Shown: piece by piece, positions 23,962 through 31,147 of the stretch
How positions within the stretch are numbered: the stretch's first letter is position 1
How the letters are laid out: each line of letters begins with the position of its first letter
Source: Nocardia flavorosea NBRC 108225
GTDB lineage: Bacteria > Actinomycetota > Actinomycetes > Mycobacteriales > Mycobacteriaceae
NCBI RefSeq assembly: GCF_001613385.1
Contig: NZ_BDCG01000016.1
Span: forward strand, 124,001 to 188,000
Length of the DNA: 64,000 nt
Direction of reading: 5' to 3'
Notes under the pieces: generated by a model
Seen by the model: only the letters and a program-made list of their open reading frames with translations
Told to the model about the DNA's origin: nothing
Databases searched by the model: none
Made by a program: the position numbers and the translations under genes

Positions 23962-25073
23962 CTGTTACTGTTCCGGCAGAACAAAGTATTCCGTTCCAAC
24001 CCTTCCGTATCGAGATCCCCGCCGCCGATCTCGACGAGCTGCGCGCCCGCCTGGAGCGCACCCGCTGGGCGGATCAGATCCCCGGCTCCGGTGACGAGTA
24101 CGGCGTGAGCGTCGACCGCGTACGCCACCTGGCCGATGTCTGGCGCTCGCTCGACTGGCGCGCTCGGGAGCGCAAACTGAACGCCTACCCGCAGTTCCGC
24201 ACCGAAATCGACGGCCAGCTGATCCACTTAGTGCATATCCGGTCCACGGGGATCCAGGGATTCCCCCTGATCCTCACCCACGGCTGGCCCGGCACCTTCG
24301 TCGAATTCCTCGCTCTCGTCGAGCCCCTCACGGCGGCGGGTTTCGACCTGGTCATCCCCTCGGTGCCCGGCTACGGTTTTTCCGGCCCGACAACGGAAAC
24401 CGGCTGGAACGACGCCCGGATCGCCCGTGCCTGGGCGGAGCTGATGCGCCGGCTCGGCTACCGTCGCTACGGCGCGGTGGGCAACGACGGCGGTTCGGCC
24501 ATATCGGCGGAACTGGGCCGATACGCTCCTGAACAGGTCGTGGGGATACATGTCGCGCAGGTGTATTCGTTCCCGTCCGGGGATCCCGCCGAACTGGCCG
24601 ATCTCAGCGCCGACGAGCAGCAGGCCATGGCGACACTGGATTGGTTCGTCAAGAACAAGATGGGCTTCAATGTCCTGCAATCACAGCAGCCGCAGACCCT
24701 CGCCCATGCCCTGACGGATTCTCCGGCCGGCCTGCTCGGCTGGAACAGTCAGCTGCTCGGACCCGATCTGGACGACGAGTTCGTCGTCACCAATATCGCG
24801 ATCCACTGGTTCACCGGAACCGCCGGCTCGGCGATCCGGCATTACTTCGAGAAGGACAAGGCCGCCCAGCCCACCGAACCGAGCACCGTCCCGCTCGCGT
24901 TGTCCGGCTCGACCGGGGATTTCCACGGTATCCGGCGTTTCGCCGAACGCGACCACAATGTGGTGTCCTGGCGGACCCACGATGTGCCCAGCCACTATCT
25001 GCACCATGCCGCGCCCGCGCTCATGGCCGAGGAGATCACCGAGTTCTTCGACAAGTACCGGGCCGGGGAGTAG
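23952..25073 (+). CDS. Epoxide hydrolase (alpha/beta hydrolase fold, EHN N-terminal domain)
   Basis: A 373-residue enzyme. It starts with the epoxide-hydrolase N-terminal region (FQPFRIEIPAADLDELRARL, then RTRWADQI). The alpha/beta-hydrolase core follows, with oxyanion loop THGWPGTFVEF and nucleophile Asp in AVGNDGGSAIS. The late His is in FAERDHNVVSW or HDVPSHYLHHAAP. The motif GNDGGS replaces the more usual GGDWG around the nucleophile. Conversion of an epoxide to a diol is the family reaction; the substrate is unknown. No Shine-Dalgarno precedes the ATG, which lies within the TetR-type inverted repeat, so the mRNA is probably leaderless. Confidence 0.88.
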   Translation: MIRSVTVPAEQSIPFQPFRIEIPAADLDELRARLERTRWADQIPGSGDEYGVSVDRVRHLADVWRSLDWRARERKLNAYPQFRTEIDGQLIHLVHIRSTGIQGFPLILTHGWPGTFVEFLALVEPLTAAGFDLVIPSVPGYGFSGPTTETGWNDARIARAWAELMRRLGYRRYGAVGNDGGSAISAELGRYAPEQVVGIHVAQVYSFPSGDPAELADLSADEQQAMATLDWFVKNKMGFNVLQSQQPQTLAHALTDSPAGLLGWNSQLLGPDLDDEFVVTNIAIHWFTGTAGSAIRHYFEKDKAAQPTEPSTVPLALSGSTGDFHGIRRFAERDHNVVSWRTHDVPSHYLHHAAPALMAEEITEFFDKYRAGE

Positions 25074-25179
25074 GCCGGGAAATCGGGGCTGAATCGATGT
25101 CGACTACGCGGCCACGGCTCCGACGTTCCCGGTGAGGATGGATCGGAGTGGTCCATCCACCATCGAGCGAGGAGTAATC

Positions 25180-25572
25180 GTGAAATACGTAATCCTGATT
25201 CATTCGAACCCGCAGCCGTGGGGCCACCCGACCGGCGACTATCTGGCCGATTTCCAGGCACTGCCGCAGGCCGAGCGGGACCGTATCAGCGGTGATTTCG
25301 AACGTTTGCTCACCGAGATGCAGGAGAAGGGGGAGTTGCTGGGCGGTGAGGCGCTGGGGTCGCCCGACGCCGCGCGGTTGTACCGGTGGGACGCGGGCCG
25401 GGCGGTGTCCGGTGATGGTCCCTACTCCGAGGCCAAGGAACATCTGGCCGGTTTCTTTCTCATCGACGTGGAGGATCACGCGCGGGCCGAAGAGATCGCG
25501 GCGGTGTTCGCGGGGCCAGGTGAGACGGTCGAACTGCGGCCCACCATGTGGCCGGGCGGCGACGACAGGTGA
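25180..25572 (+). CDS. YCII-related (DGPF) protein paired with an ECF sigma factor
   Basis: A 130-residue YCII-domain protein. The family pattern is visible: MKYVILIHSNPQP, GGEALGSPDAARLYRW, the DGPYSEAKEHLAGFFLIDVE segment that names the DGPF group, and the end VELRPTMWPGG. GCGAGGAG precedes the GTG at 25180. Its stop overlaps the start of the ECF sigma gene (GTGA at 25569), so the two are translationally coupled. DGPF proteins are the standard neighbours of ECF42-type sigma factors and are often their targets. The biochemical function is unknown. Confidence 0.9.
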   Translation: MKYVILIHSNPQPWGHPTGDYLADFQALPQAERDRISGDFERLLTEMQEKGELLGGEALGSPDAARLYRWDAGRAVSGDGPYSEAKEHLAGFFLIDVEDHARAEEIAAVFAGPGETVELRPTMWPGGDDR

Positions 25573-26819
25573 GCGCCGATGCGGTGGCCGAGGTGTGGCG
25601 CCGGGAGGCGCCGCATGTCCTCACCGCTCTGCTGCGCCGCCATGGCGACCTCGGTGAATGCGAGGATGCCGCGCAGGAGGCAGCTGAGGCGGCCACGGTT
25701 CGCTGGGCTCGGGACGGGGTGCCGGACAATCCGCGGGGTTGGCTGATCCGGGTGGCCTCGCGGCGGCTCATCGACCGGGTCCGGGCGGAGCGGGCACGGG
25801 CCGGGCGCGAGGTGGCAGTGGCCACGGCGCAGCCGGGTGATACCGGCTTATCGCCCGGCGCCGACCTCCCGGAATCCGGGTCCGCCGACGATACGCTGCG
25901 GCTTTTTCTGCTGTGCTGTCACCCGAGCCTCACCCGGTCGTCTCAGGTGGCCCTGACACTGCACGCTGTCGCCGGGGTATCCGCCGATCGGATCGCGGCC
26001 GCCTATCTGGTTCCGGAACGCACCATGACGCAGCGGCTCACCCGCGCGCGAGCGATATTGCGCCGGTCCGGCGCCCGGTTCGAACTACCTGCGCAGACGG
26101 ATCTGCCGGACCGGCTGGCCGCGGTGCTCGACACCTGTCATTTGATGTTCACGGCCGGGCATACCGTCAATGCCGGGGCGTCCGTGCACGATCCCGGCCT
26201 GGCGGGGGAAGCGATCCGGCTGACCCGAATCCTGCACCGGGCCGTCCCCGACCACGACGAGGTCGCCGGCGCCCTGTCACTCATGCTGCTCACCCACGCA
26301 CGGTCCGCCGCCCGGGCCGATGCGCGCGGTGAACTGGTGCCGCTGGCGGAGCAGGATCGTGGCCGGTGGGACGGTGCGGCGATCGCGGAAGGCATCGCGA
26401 TTCTCGAGCAGGTGCTGCCCCGGGGATATATCGGCCGTTACCAGCTCGAGGCCGCGATCGCGGCTGTTCATTCGGAGGCACCCACCTGGGAGAGCACCGA
26501 CTGGCGGCAGATCGTGGTGCTCTACGGAATGCTCGACCGAGTGGCGCCGAGCCCCGCGGTGACCCTCAACCGGGCCGTTGCGGTCGCGATGGTCGCCGGG
26601 CCGGCGGAAGGGCTGCGGTTGACCCTTCCGCTACTCGACGACCCGTCGATGCGCCGCCACCACCGGACATTCGCCGTCCGCGCCCACCTCCTCGAGATGG
26701 CCGGGGACCGGGACGCGGCGCGGGAAAGCTACCGCCGCGCCGCCGCTCTCACCGCGAGTCTGCCCGAGCAGCGGTATCTCAATTCCCGCCTGCGCTCCCT
26801 CGATACGCCGCCACCCTGA
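25569..26819 (+). CDS. ECF42-type RNA polymerase sigma factor with C-terminal extension
   Basis: A 416-residue protein. Sigma-70 region 2 is near residues 5-75 (GECEDAAQEAAEAATVRWAR, then DNPRGWLIRVASRRLIDRV). Region 4 is near 105-165 (SLTRSSQVALTLHAVAGVSA, DRIAAAYLVPERTMTQRL). A long TPR-like/DUF6596 extension follows, with NAGASVHDPGLAGEAIRLTR and ALTASLPEQRYLNSRLRSL. This layout and the overlapping DGPF gene define the ECF42 group, which has no anti-sigma factor and needs its C-terminal domain for activity. It would direct RNA polymerase to its own set of promoters, probably including the YCII gene. Confidence 0.9.
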   Translation: MSADAVAEVWRREAPHVLTALLRRHGDLGECEDAAQEAAEAATVRWARDGVPDNPRGWLIRVASRRLIDRVRAERARAGREVAVATAQPGDTGLSPGADLPESGSADDTLRLFLLCCHPSLTRSSQVALTLHAVAGVSADRIAAAYLVPERTMTQRLTRARAILRRSGARFELPAQTDLPDRLAAVLDTCHLMFTAGHTVNAGASVHDPGLAGEAIRLTRILHRAVPDHDEVAGALSLMLLTHARSAARADARGELVPLAEQDRGRWDGAAIAEGIAILEQVLPRGYIGRYQLEAAIAAVHSEAPTWESTDWRQIVVLYGMLDRVAPSPAVTLNRAVAVAMVAGPAEGLRLTLPLLDDPSMRRHHRTFAVRAHLLEMAGDRDAARESYRRAAALTASLPEQRYLNSRLRSLDTPPP

Positions 26820-27207
26820 GGACGGGCTGTCGATATTGCGAACCTCCGGCTGACCTGATGGCTGAACCGCCGCGCACTTCGTGGGTCGATGGGCGTGGGC
26901 GATGTAGAGGTCGCCGAGTCCGAGTGCGCGGGCATTGGCTGCCAGTGCGAGCTCACCGGTCAGCAGGTCTTGGTGGACACGGATCCGGTGCAGGTCGTGG
27001 GTGGCCCGGAACCATCGTCGAGCCGGAGTCGGGCGCGCTGTGCGGCCGAGGCGCGGGCGGCCGCCCGGGCGAGTGCGGCCGGCCCGCATCCGGTCGGATC
27101 GCGTACTCGACGCGGCCGGGCACCCGGCTCCGGCGCGGCCGCGTGAACCGGTGGACCCGCGTTCCGCGACCCCACACCGCAGCGGTGTGGCCGGAGGCGC
27201 TGGTGTC
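26820..27207. other. Gap between sigma factor and SnoaL-like gene, possible relic
   Basis: No intact gene. On the minus strand, two frames contain coding-like pieces (ALARAAARASAAQRARLRLD near 27020-27080, and HDLHRIRVHQDLLTGELALA near 26930-26995). These could be parts of one frameshifted protein, but the composition-driven open frames here make this weak. Confidence 0.35.
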
Positions 27208-27561
27208 TCAGCCGGGCACCTTGTCCAAGAATCCGAGCACGGTCTCGATACGACCCTGCTCATCGGTGACCAGGACGTCGAATCCGATGATCACCGGTTC
27301 CGCGCCGGCCGGTCCCAGACCCCACTGGAAACGGACCTGGCGGTGGTGGTTGTCCGGTTCGCCGACCTGGGTGAATACGAATCCGGGGAACTGTTCGTGG
27401 ACGCCGCCGATGGTGGTGCCGATGGCATCGCGACCCGCCGCGTCGGCGAGTGGATCGGTGTAGGTGGCCGCCGGCGCCCAGTGTTCGGTGAGCAGGGCGG
27501 TGCGGGCCCGCGGGTCGGTGCTGTTCCAGGTCTGCAGGTAGATGTGGACGATGTCGTTCAT
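27208..27561 (-). CDS. SnoaL-like / NTF2-fold protein divergent from an XRE regulator
   Basis: A 117-residue single-domain protein. The fold is indicated by VHIYLQTWNSTDPRARTALL, EHWAPAATYTDPLADAAGRD, IGGVHEQFPGFVFTQVGEPD and RFQWGLGPAGAEPVIIGFDV. It resembles a subgroup of NTF2-like proteins often annotated as nuclear transport factor 2 family, with no reaction assigned. GAAGGATCA before the ATG at 27561 provides the ribosome-binding site. The XRE regulator starts 117 bp away on the other strand, and palindrome ATTACCT-CGG-AGGTAAT lies between them. Confidence 0.82.
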   Translation of the reverse strand: MNDIVHIYLQTWNSTDPRARTALLTEHWAPAATYTDPLADAAGRDAIGTTIGGVHEQFPGFVFTQVGEPDNHHRQVRFQWGLGPAGAEPVIIGFDVLVTDEQGRIETVLGFLDKVPG

Positions 27562-27627
27562 CGGGTGATCCTTCCGGGTCGGGGTGACTGTGTGTTCACA
27601 GCATCGCCACGAACCGGCGTGCTGACG

Positions 27628-27644
27628 ATTACCTCGGAGGTAAT
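27628..27644. promoter_or_regulatory. Palindromic operator between SnoaL-like and XRE genes
   Basis: ATTACCTC-G-GAGGTAAT, perfect. It lies 34 bp upstream of the XRE GTG, near the expected -35 region of a leaderless promoter, and 66 bp upstream of the SnoaL-like ATG. It has the same arms as the site at 551-567. Confidence 0.65.
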
Positions 27645-27678
27645 GGGATCGGCTACCGGAACGGCTAGCCTGTGAAAT

Positions 27679-28458
27679 GTGGCGACATTGGACACCGAAT
27701 CCCAGGTAGGCGGCCTGATCCGGGCCTGGCGGGAGCGGCGGCGGCTGAGCCAGTTGCAACTGGCCGCGCAGGCGGAGGTATCCACGCGGCATCTGAGTTT
27801 CGTGGAGACCGGCCGGTCACGACCCACCCGCGAGATGATCGAGCGGCTCGCGGCGCAGCTGGACGTACCGCTGCGCGAACGCAACGAACTGCTGCTCTCG
27901 GCCGGTTATGCACCGCGCTACGGTCAGCGTGACCCGGACGCGCCGGAATTGCGCGCGGTGATGGACGCCTTCCGCACCCTGCTCGACGCACACCTTCCGC
28001 ATCCGGCGCTGGTACTGGACCGCTGCTGGGACGTGGTCGACCGCAACCCCGCCACCGATGTGCTGCTGGAGGGCTGCGCCCCGGAACTGCTGGAACCGCC
28101 GGTCAATGCGATCCGGATCTCCTTGCACCCGGACGGCCTGGCGCCACGGATCCGCAACCTGGGCCAGTGGCGGGGGCATCTGCTGAGCCAGGTTCGGTCC
28201 CGGCTGGCAGTCACCGGGGATCACCGCTTGCGGTCATTGCTGGAGGAGGTATCGGCCTATCCGTGCCGGGATACGGGGACAGCGGCGCGGGCGGACGTGG
28301 TGGTGCCGCTGCGGTTGAGCATCGGCGATACGGAGTTCTCCTTCTTCAGCGTCGCCACGTCGGCGATGTCGGCCACCGATGTGACGATCGACGAGTTGCA
28401 TATCGAGGCCTTCTATCCGGCGGATGAGGCGACGGTGCGGGCTTTCCGCGCGCAATAG
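27679..28458 (+). CDS. XRE-family regulator with MmyB-like ligand-binding domain
   Basis: A 259-residue regulator. The helix-turn-helix is at about residues 10-65 (LIRAWRERRRLSQLQLAAQA, then STRHLSFVETGRSRPTREMI). The MmyB-type ligand-binding domain follows, with HPALVLDRCWDVVDRNPATD, LHPDGLAPRIRNLGQWRGHL and the C-terminal ELHIEAFYPADEATV. Such proteins are common in actinomycetes next to dehydrogenase or SnoaL-like genes and may sense fatty-acid-like ligands. The GTG at 27679 has no Shine-Dalgarno. A TAGCCT-type -10 at 27666-27671 suggests a leaderless mRNA. It is a good candidate regulator of the palindrome at 27628-27644 and of its twin at 551-567. Confidence 0.88.
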   Translation: MATLDTESQVGGLIRAWRERRRLSQLQLAAQAEVSTRHLSFVETGRSRPTREMIERLAAQLDVPLRERNELLLSAGYAPRYGQRDPDAPELRAVMDAFRTLLDAHLPHPALVLDRCWDVVDRNPATDVLLEGCAPELLEPPVNAIRISLHPDGLAPRIRNLGQWRGHLLSQVRSRLAVTGDHRLRSLLEEVSAYPCRDTGTAARADVVVPLRLSIGDTEFSFFSVATSAMSATDVTIDELHIEAFYPADEATVRAFRAQ

Positions 28459-28572
28459 CGCCACCTGTAGACGCTCGCTTATGTAGAAGAGCGTTCGAGC
28501 GATGTTCCGTCTCGCTTCTGGCGGGTGTACTGGATTCAGTAACCAGCCAACGATTTTCGATCAGGAGCGGAT

Positions 28573-29196
28573 ATGCGAATCGCGATTTTCGGAGCCACCG
28601 GCACGGTCGGCCGCCACATTGTCGACCAGGCGCTCGAACGGGGGTACGAGGTCACCGCGCTCACGCGGGACGCCGCCCGGATCAGCCGGATCCACGAACG
28701 ACTGCACATCGTGGAAGGCGATGTGCTCGACCCCGGCGCCGTCGAACGCGCCGTTACCGGCCAGGACGCGGTCCTGGTGGCGCTCGGTAACGGTCGCAAG
28801 GGAGTGGTGCGGGCCGAGGGCACTCGGACGGTGATCGAGGCGATGAACCGGACCGGAGTGAAACGGCTCGTCTGCCAGTCCACCCTCGGCGCCGGCGACA
28901 GTCGCGCAAACCTGAATTTCCTGTGGAAATACATCATGTTCGGCCTGCTGCTGCGCCCCGCCTACGCCGACCATCAGCAACAAGAGGCCTATGTCCGGGC
29001 CAGTGACCTGGATTGGACGATCGTGCGCCCCAGCGCTTTCACCGACGGTCCCCGTACCGGTACCTACCGGCACGGATTCGGCCCGGACGAAACCGGTCTC
29101 GAGCTGAAGATCGCGCGGGCCGATATCGCGGGCTTCTTGCTGGATCAGGTCACCGACCGCACCTATGTGCACCGGGCTCCGGGCCTGTCCCATTGA
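28573..29196 (+). CDS. NAD(P)-binding atypical SDR (NmrA/SDR_a5-like)
   Basis: A 207-residue protein. The nucleotide motif FGATGTVGRHIVDQAL lies at the N-terminus, and HIVEGDVLDPGAVERAVTGQ, then GVKRLVCQSTLGAGDSR, and DLDWTIVRPSAFTDGPRTG follow. This matches atypical SDRs of the NAD(P)H-binding type, related to biliverdin reductase B and NmrA-like proteins, which often lack the classical YxxxK pair. CAGGAG precedes the ATG. It is 114 bp downstream of the XRE regulator on the same strand. It may be regulated by or with it, since MmyB-like regulators commonly neighbour SDR genes. The substrate is unknown. Confidence 0.85.
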   Translation: MRIAIFGATGTVGRHIVDQALERGYEVTALTRDAARISRIHERLHIVEGDVLDPGAVERAVTGQDAVLVALGNGRKGVVRAEGTRTVIEAMNRTGVKRLVCQSTLGAGDSRANLNFLWKYIMFGLLLRPAYADHQQQEAYVRASDLDWTIVRPSAFTDGPRTGTYRHGFGPDETGLELKIARADIAGFLLDQVTDRTYVHRAPGLSH

Positions 29197-29276
29197 ACTC
29201 GGCGGTAGCGCACCACAACCACTGTCGCGTCCGGCGGTTGCCCGGTGCCGCCGGCTGTCCGGTTCGTGAACGAGGG

Positions 29277-30425
29277 TCAGGAGTGTTCGTGGACGGCGTC
29301 CCATGCGGGGAACGGGTCCGGGTAGGCGGCCCAAACTGCCGGTCCCGCCGCGTATTCGGTATCGGTGAGGAGCGCACCGTCCAGCATTTCCCGCAGGGCG
29401 GTGCGATCGAGGCCGACTCCGATGAAGACGATTTCCTGTCCTGCCGGGATTTCCAGCGACGACCACCAGGCGGCGGGTTCGAAGGTGAGGTTCGGGCCCG
29501 CCTGCGACCAGACGGCGGCGAGTCCGGGCCGGCTCGCAATCCAGCAGAAGCCTTTGCTGCGCAACATCCGGCGCACCTGAGCCAGTGCGTCGGCCAGGCG
29601 CTGCGGGTGGAACGGCCGGTCGGCGCGGTAGGTCATACTGCTGATTCCGTATTCCTCGGTTTCCGGTATATGCCCACTTGCCAACTCTTCCGCCCAGCCC
29701 TCGGTGCTCGCCGCGGCCACCGGATCGTAGCGGCCGGTGCCGAGTACCTTGCCCAGGTCCACGATGCCGTTGCTGGTGCGAATCAGTTCGGCCTGTGGGT
29801 TCATCCGCCGAACGGCCGCTTCCACGGCACCCACGATCTGCGGGCTTACCAGGTCGGTTTTGTTGATCAGCAGGACATCGGCGAATTCCACCTGGTCGGC
29901 GAGTAGATCGGCGATACCGCGCTCGTCGCCTTCGCCGGCTTCGAGATTGCGGGCGGCCAGGGTTTCGCCGCGGGTGATCTCGGTGAGGAATGTGGAGGCG
30001 TCCACCACGGTCACCATGGTGTCGAGGCGGGCGAGTTCGCCGAGGGAGAAACCGTCCTCGAATTCCCATTCGAAGGTCGCCGCCACCGGCATCGGTTCGG
30101 AGATACCGGTGGATTCGATCACCAGCTGATCGAATCGCCCCTCGCGGGCGAGCTTTCCCACCGCCTCGATCAGATCCTCACGCAGGGTGCAGCAGATACA
30201 ACCGTTGGTGAGTTCGACCAGCTTTTCCCGCGTCCGGTCCAGATGTCCTTGGCCCGCGACGAGGGCGGCGTCGATGTTGACCTCGCTCATATCGTTCACG
30301 ATGACCGCCACCCGGCGTCCTTCGCGGTTGGCGAGTATGTGGTTGAGCAGGGTGGTCTTTCCGGCGCCGAGGAAGCCGGACAGCACGGTCACCGGCAGCG
30401 GGTGGGGAAGCACAGAACTGATCAC
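29277..30425 (-). CDS. CobW/COG0523-family GTPase, probably zinc-related
   Basis: A GTPase of 382 residues from GTG at 30425; a TTG two codons upstream is an alternative start. Motifs are Walker A GFLGAGKTT, the metal-binding CxCC in LTNGCICCTLREDL, the switch/ESTG segment VIESTGISEP and the NKxD motif in LLINKTDLVSP. The CobW C-terminal domain follows (DRPFHPQRLADALAQ). These proteins act as metal chaperones or help cells survive zinc shortage. A Zur-type box directly abuts the start, which makes zinc-responsive induction likely. The gene ends in HEHS, a histidine-bearing tail. Confidence 0.88.
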   Translation of the reverse strand: MISSVLPHPLPVTVLSGFLGAGKTTLLNHILANREGRRVAVIVNDMSEVNIDAALVAGQGHLDRTREKLVELTNGCICCTLREDLIEAVGKLAREGRFDQLVIESTGISEPMPVAATFEWEFEDGFSLGELARLDTMVTVVDASTFLTEITRGETLAARNLEAGEGDERGIADLLADQVEFADVLLINKTDLVSPQIVGAVEAAVRRMNPQAELIRTSNGIVDLGKVLGTGRYDPVAAASTEGWAEELASGHIPETEEYGISSMTYRADRPFHPQRLADALAQVRRMLRSKGFCWIASRPGLAAVWSQAGPNLTFEPAAWWSSLEIPAGQEIVFIGVGLDRTALREMLDGALLTDTEYAAGPAVWAAYPDPFPAWDAVHEHS

Positions 30426-30432
30426 CAGCAAA

Positions 30433-30447
30433 TGATAACCATTTTCA
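30433..30447 (-). promoter_or_regulatory. Zur-type zinc-responsive operator
   Basis: On the minus strand TGAAAATGGTTATCA, an imperfect palindrome (TGAxAA/TTxTCA) much like actinobacterial Zur boxes. It ends a few bases before the CobW GTPase start. Fur is a less likely binder, given the gene it controls. Confidence 0.72.
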
Positions 30448-30448
30448 T

Positions 30449-31045
30449 TTAGGTGGCTTTGCCCGGGCTCCGGACCAGGCGCTGGCGGACCGCGATGATC
30501 AGGCAGAGCCCGGCGCCCAACGTGGTCGCGTAAACCGGGAAGGCCCATACCGCGGGCTCCCACACGGTGATCGTGAGCAAGGTGATGATCCCGTTCACTG
30601 CCACCAGACCGAAGACGAGCGGGTTCTCGGTGCCGGGCGCCGACCAGGCCTTACGGAAGGTCGGGATCGCCGCGGCCAGATCGCCGAGCACGGCGAAGAT
30701 CACCGCCGTCTGCGGATCGTCCCACGCGAGCCAGATCGCCAGCGCTGCCACCGAAGCGGCCCCGCAGAGCAGATCGGCGAACGACAACCGCCAATAGCTG
30801 GACCTGTTCGCGAACGACGCGAGGAACACCACTGCCGGGCCGGCGCCCATCGAAAAAGTGAGCACCGCGGGCAAGCCGACACCTTCGTCGAGCTGGGCGC
30901 CGAACCCGGTCAGCGACGCTGCGGCCCACAGAAACCACGAGAGGCGATTCGGTTTCACCTCGCCACGCACGGTGAGCAGGGCGTAACTGAGTGTTCCCAC
31001 CATGCTGAGAGCGGCCCCGAGGAAGACGAACCGTGGATCGATCAC
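30449..31045 (-). CDS. Multi-helix membrane protein of unknown function
   Basis: A 198-residue protein with about seven hydrophobic helices. Segments include VFLGAALSMVGTLSYALLTV, NRLSWFLWAAASLTGFGAQL, VIFAVLGDLAAAIPTFRKAW and VWEPAVWAFPVYATTLGAGL. Charged loop motifs such as VRGEVKPNRLSWFLW and a TFRKAW segment recur, giving a SWEET/PQ-loop-like impression, but no family is firmly recognised. The GTG at 31045 with GGTGG upstream is preferred over a start 12 codons earlier. It lies downstream of the thiC terminator and upstream of the Zur box, on the same strand as both neighbours, and seems to be its own unit. Confidence 0.65.
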   Translation of the reverse strand: MIDPRFVFLGAALSMVGTLSYALLTVRGEVKPNRLSWFLWAAASLTGFGAQLDEGVGLPAVLTFSMGAGPAVVFLASFANRSSYWRLSFADLLCGAASVAALAIWLAWDDPQTAVIFAVLGDLAAAIPTFRKAWSAPGTENPLVFGLVAVNGIITLLTITVWEPAVWAFPVYATTLGAGLCLIIAVRQRLVRSPGKAT

Positions 31046-31107
31046 CGGTCCACCAGAACACCGGGATACCAGGCCCGGCAAGCGGAGCGCCCGCTCGCCA
31101 GGCCAGG

Positions 31108-31139
31108 CGGCGCCCGCACCAGCTCAGGTGCGGGCGCCG
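31108..31139 (-). terminator. Hairpin terminator after thiC
   Basis: Thirteen-base-pair perfect stem (CGGCGCCCGCACC/GGTGCGGGCGCCG) with a 6-nt loop, starting 8 nt after the thiC stop. There is no U-run, as is usual in actinobacteria. Confidence 0.7.
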
Positions 31140-31147
31140 GCCCATCG

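Noticed and set aside
26890..27190. A frameshifted minus-strand gene in the gap after the sigma factor
   Set aside because: Some coding-like pieces exist in two frames, but no start, no motif and no clear joining point could be found; kept only as a note in the gap entry.
28561..30069. A 502-codon minus-strand frame spanning the SDR and part of the CobW gene
   Set aside because: It overlaps an SDR with an intact nucleotide-binding motif and a GTPase with all G-motifs. The translation is Arg/Gly/Pro-rich and non-globular.
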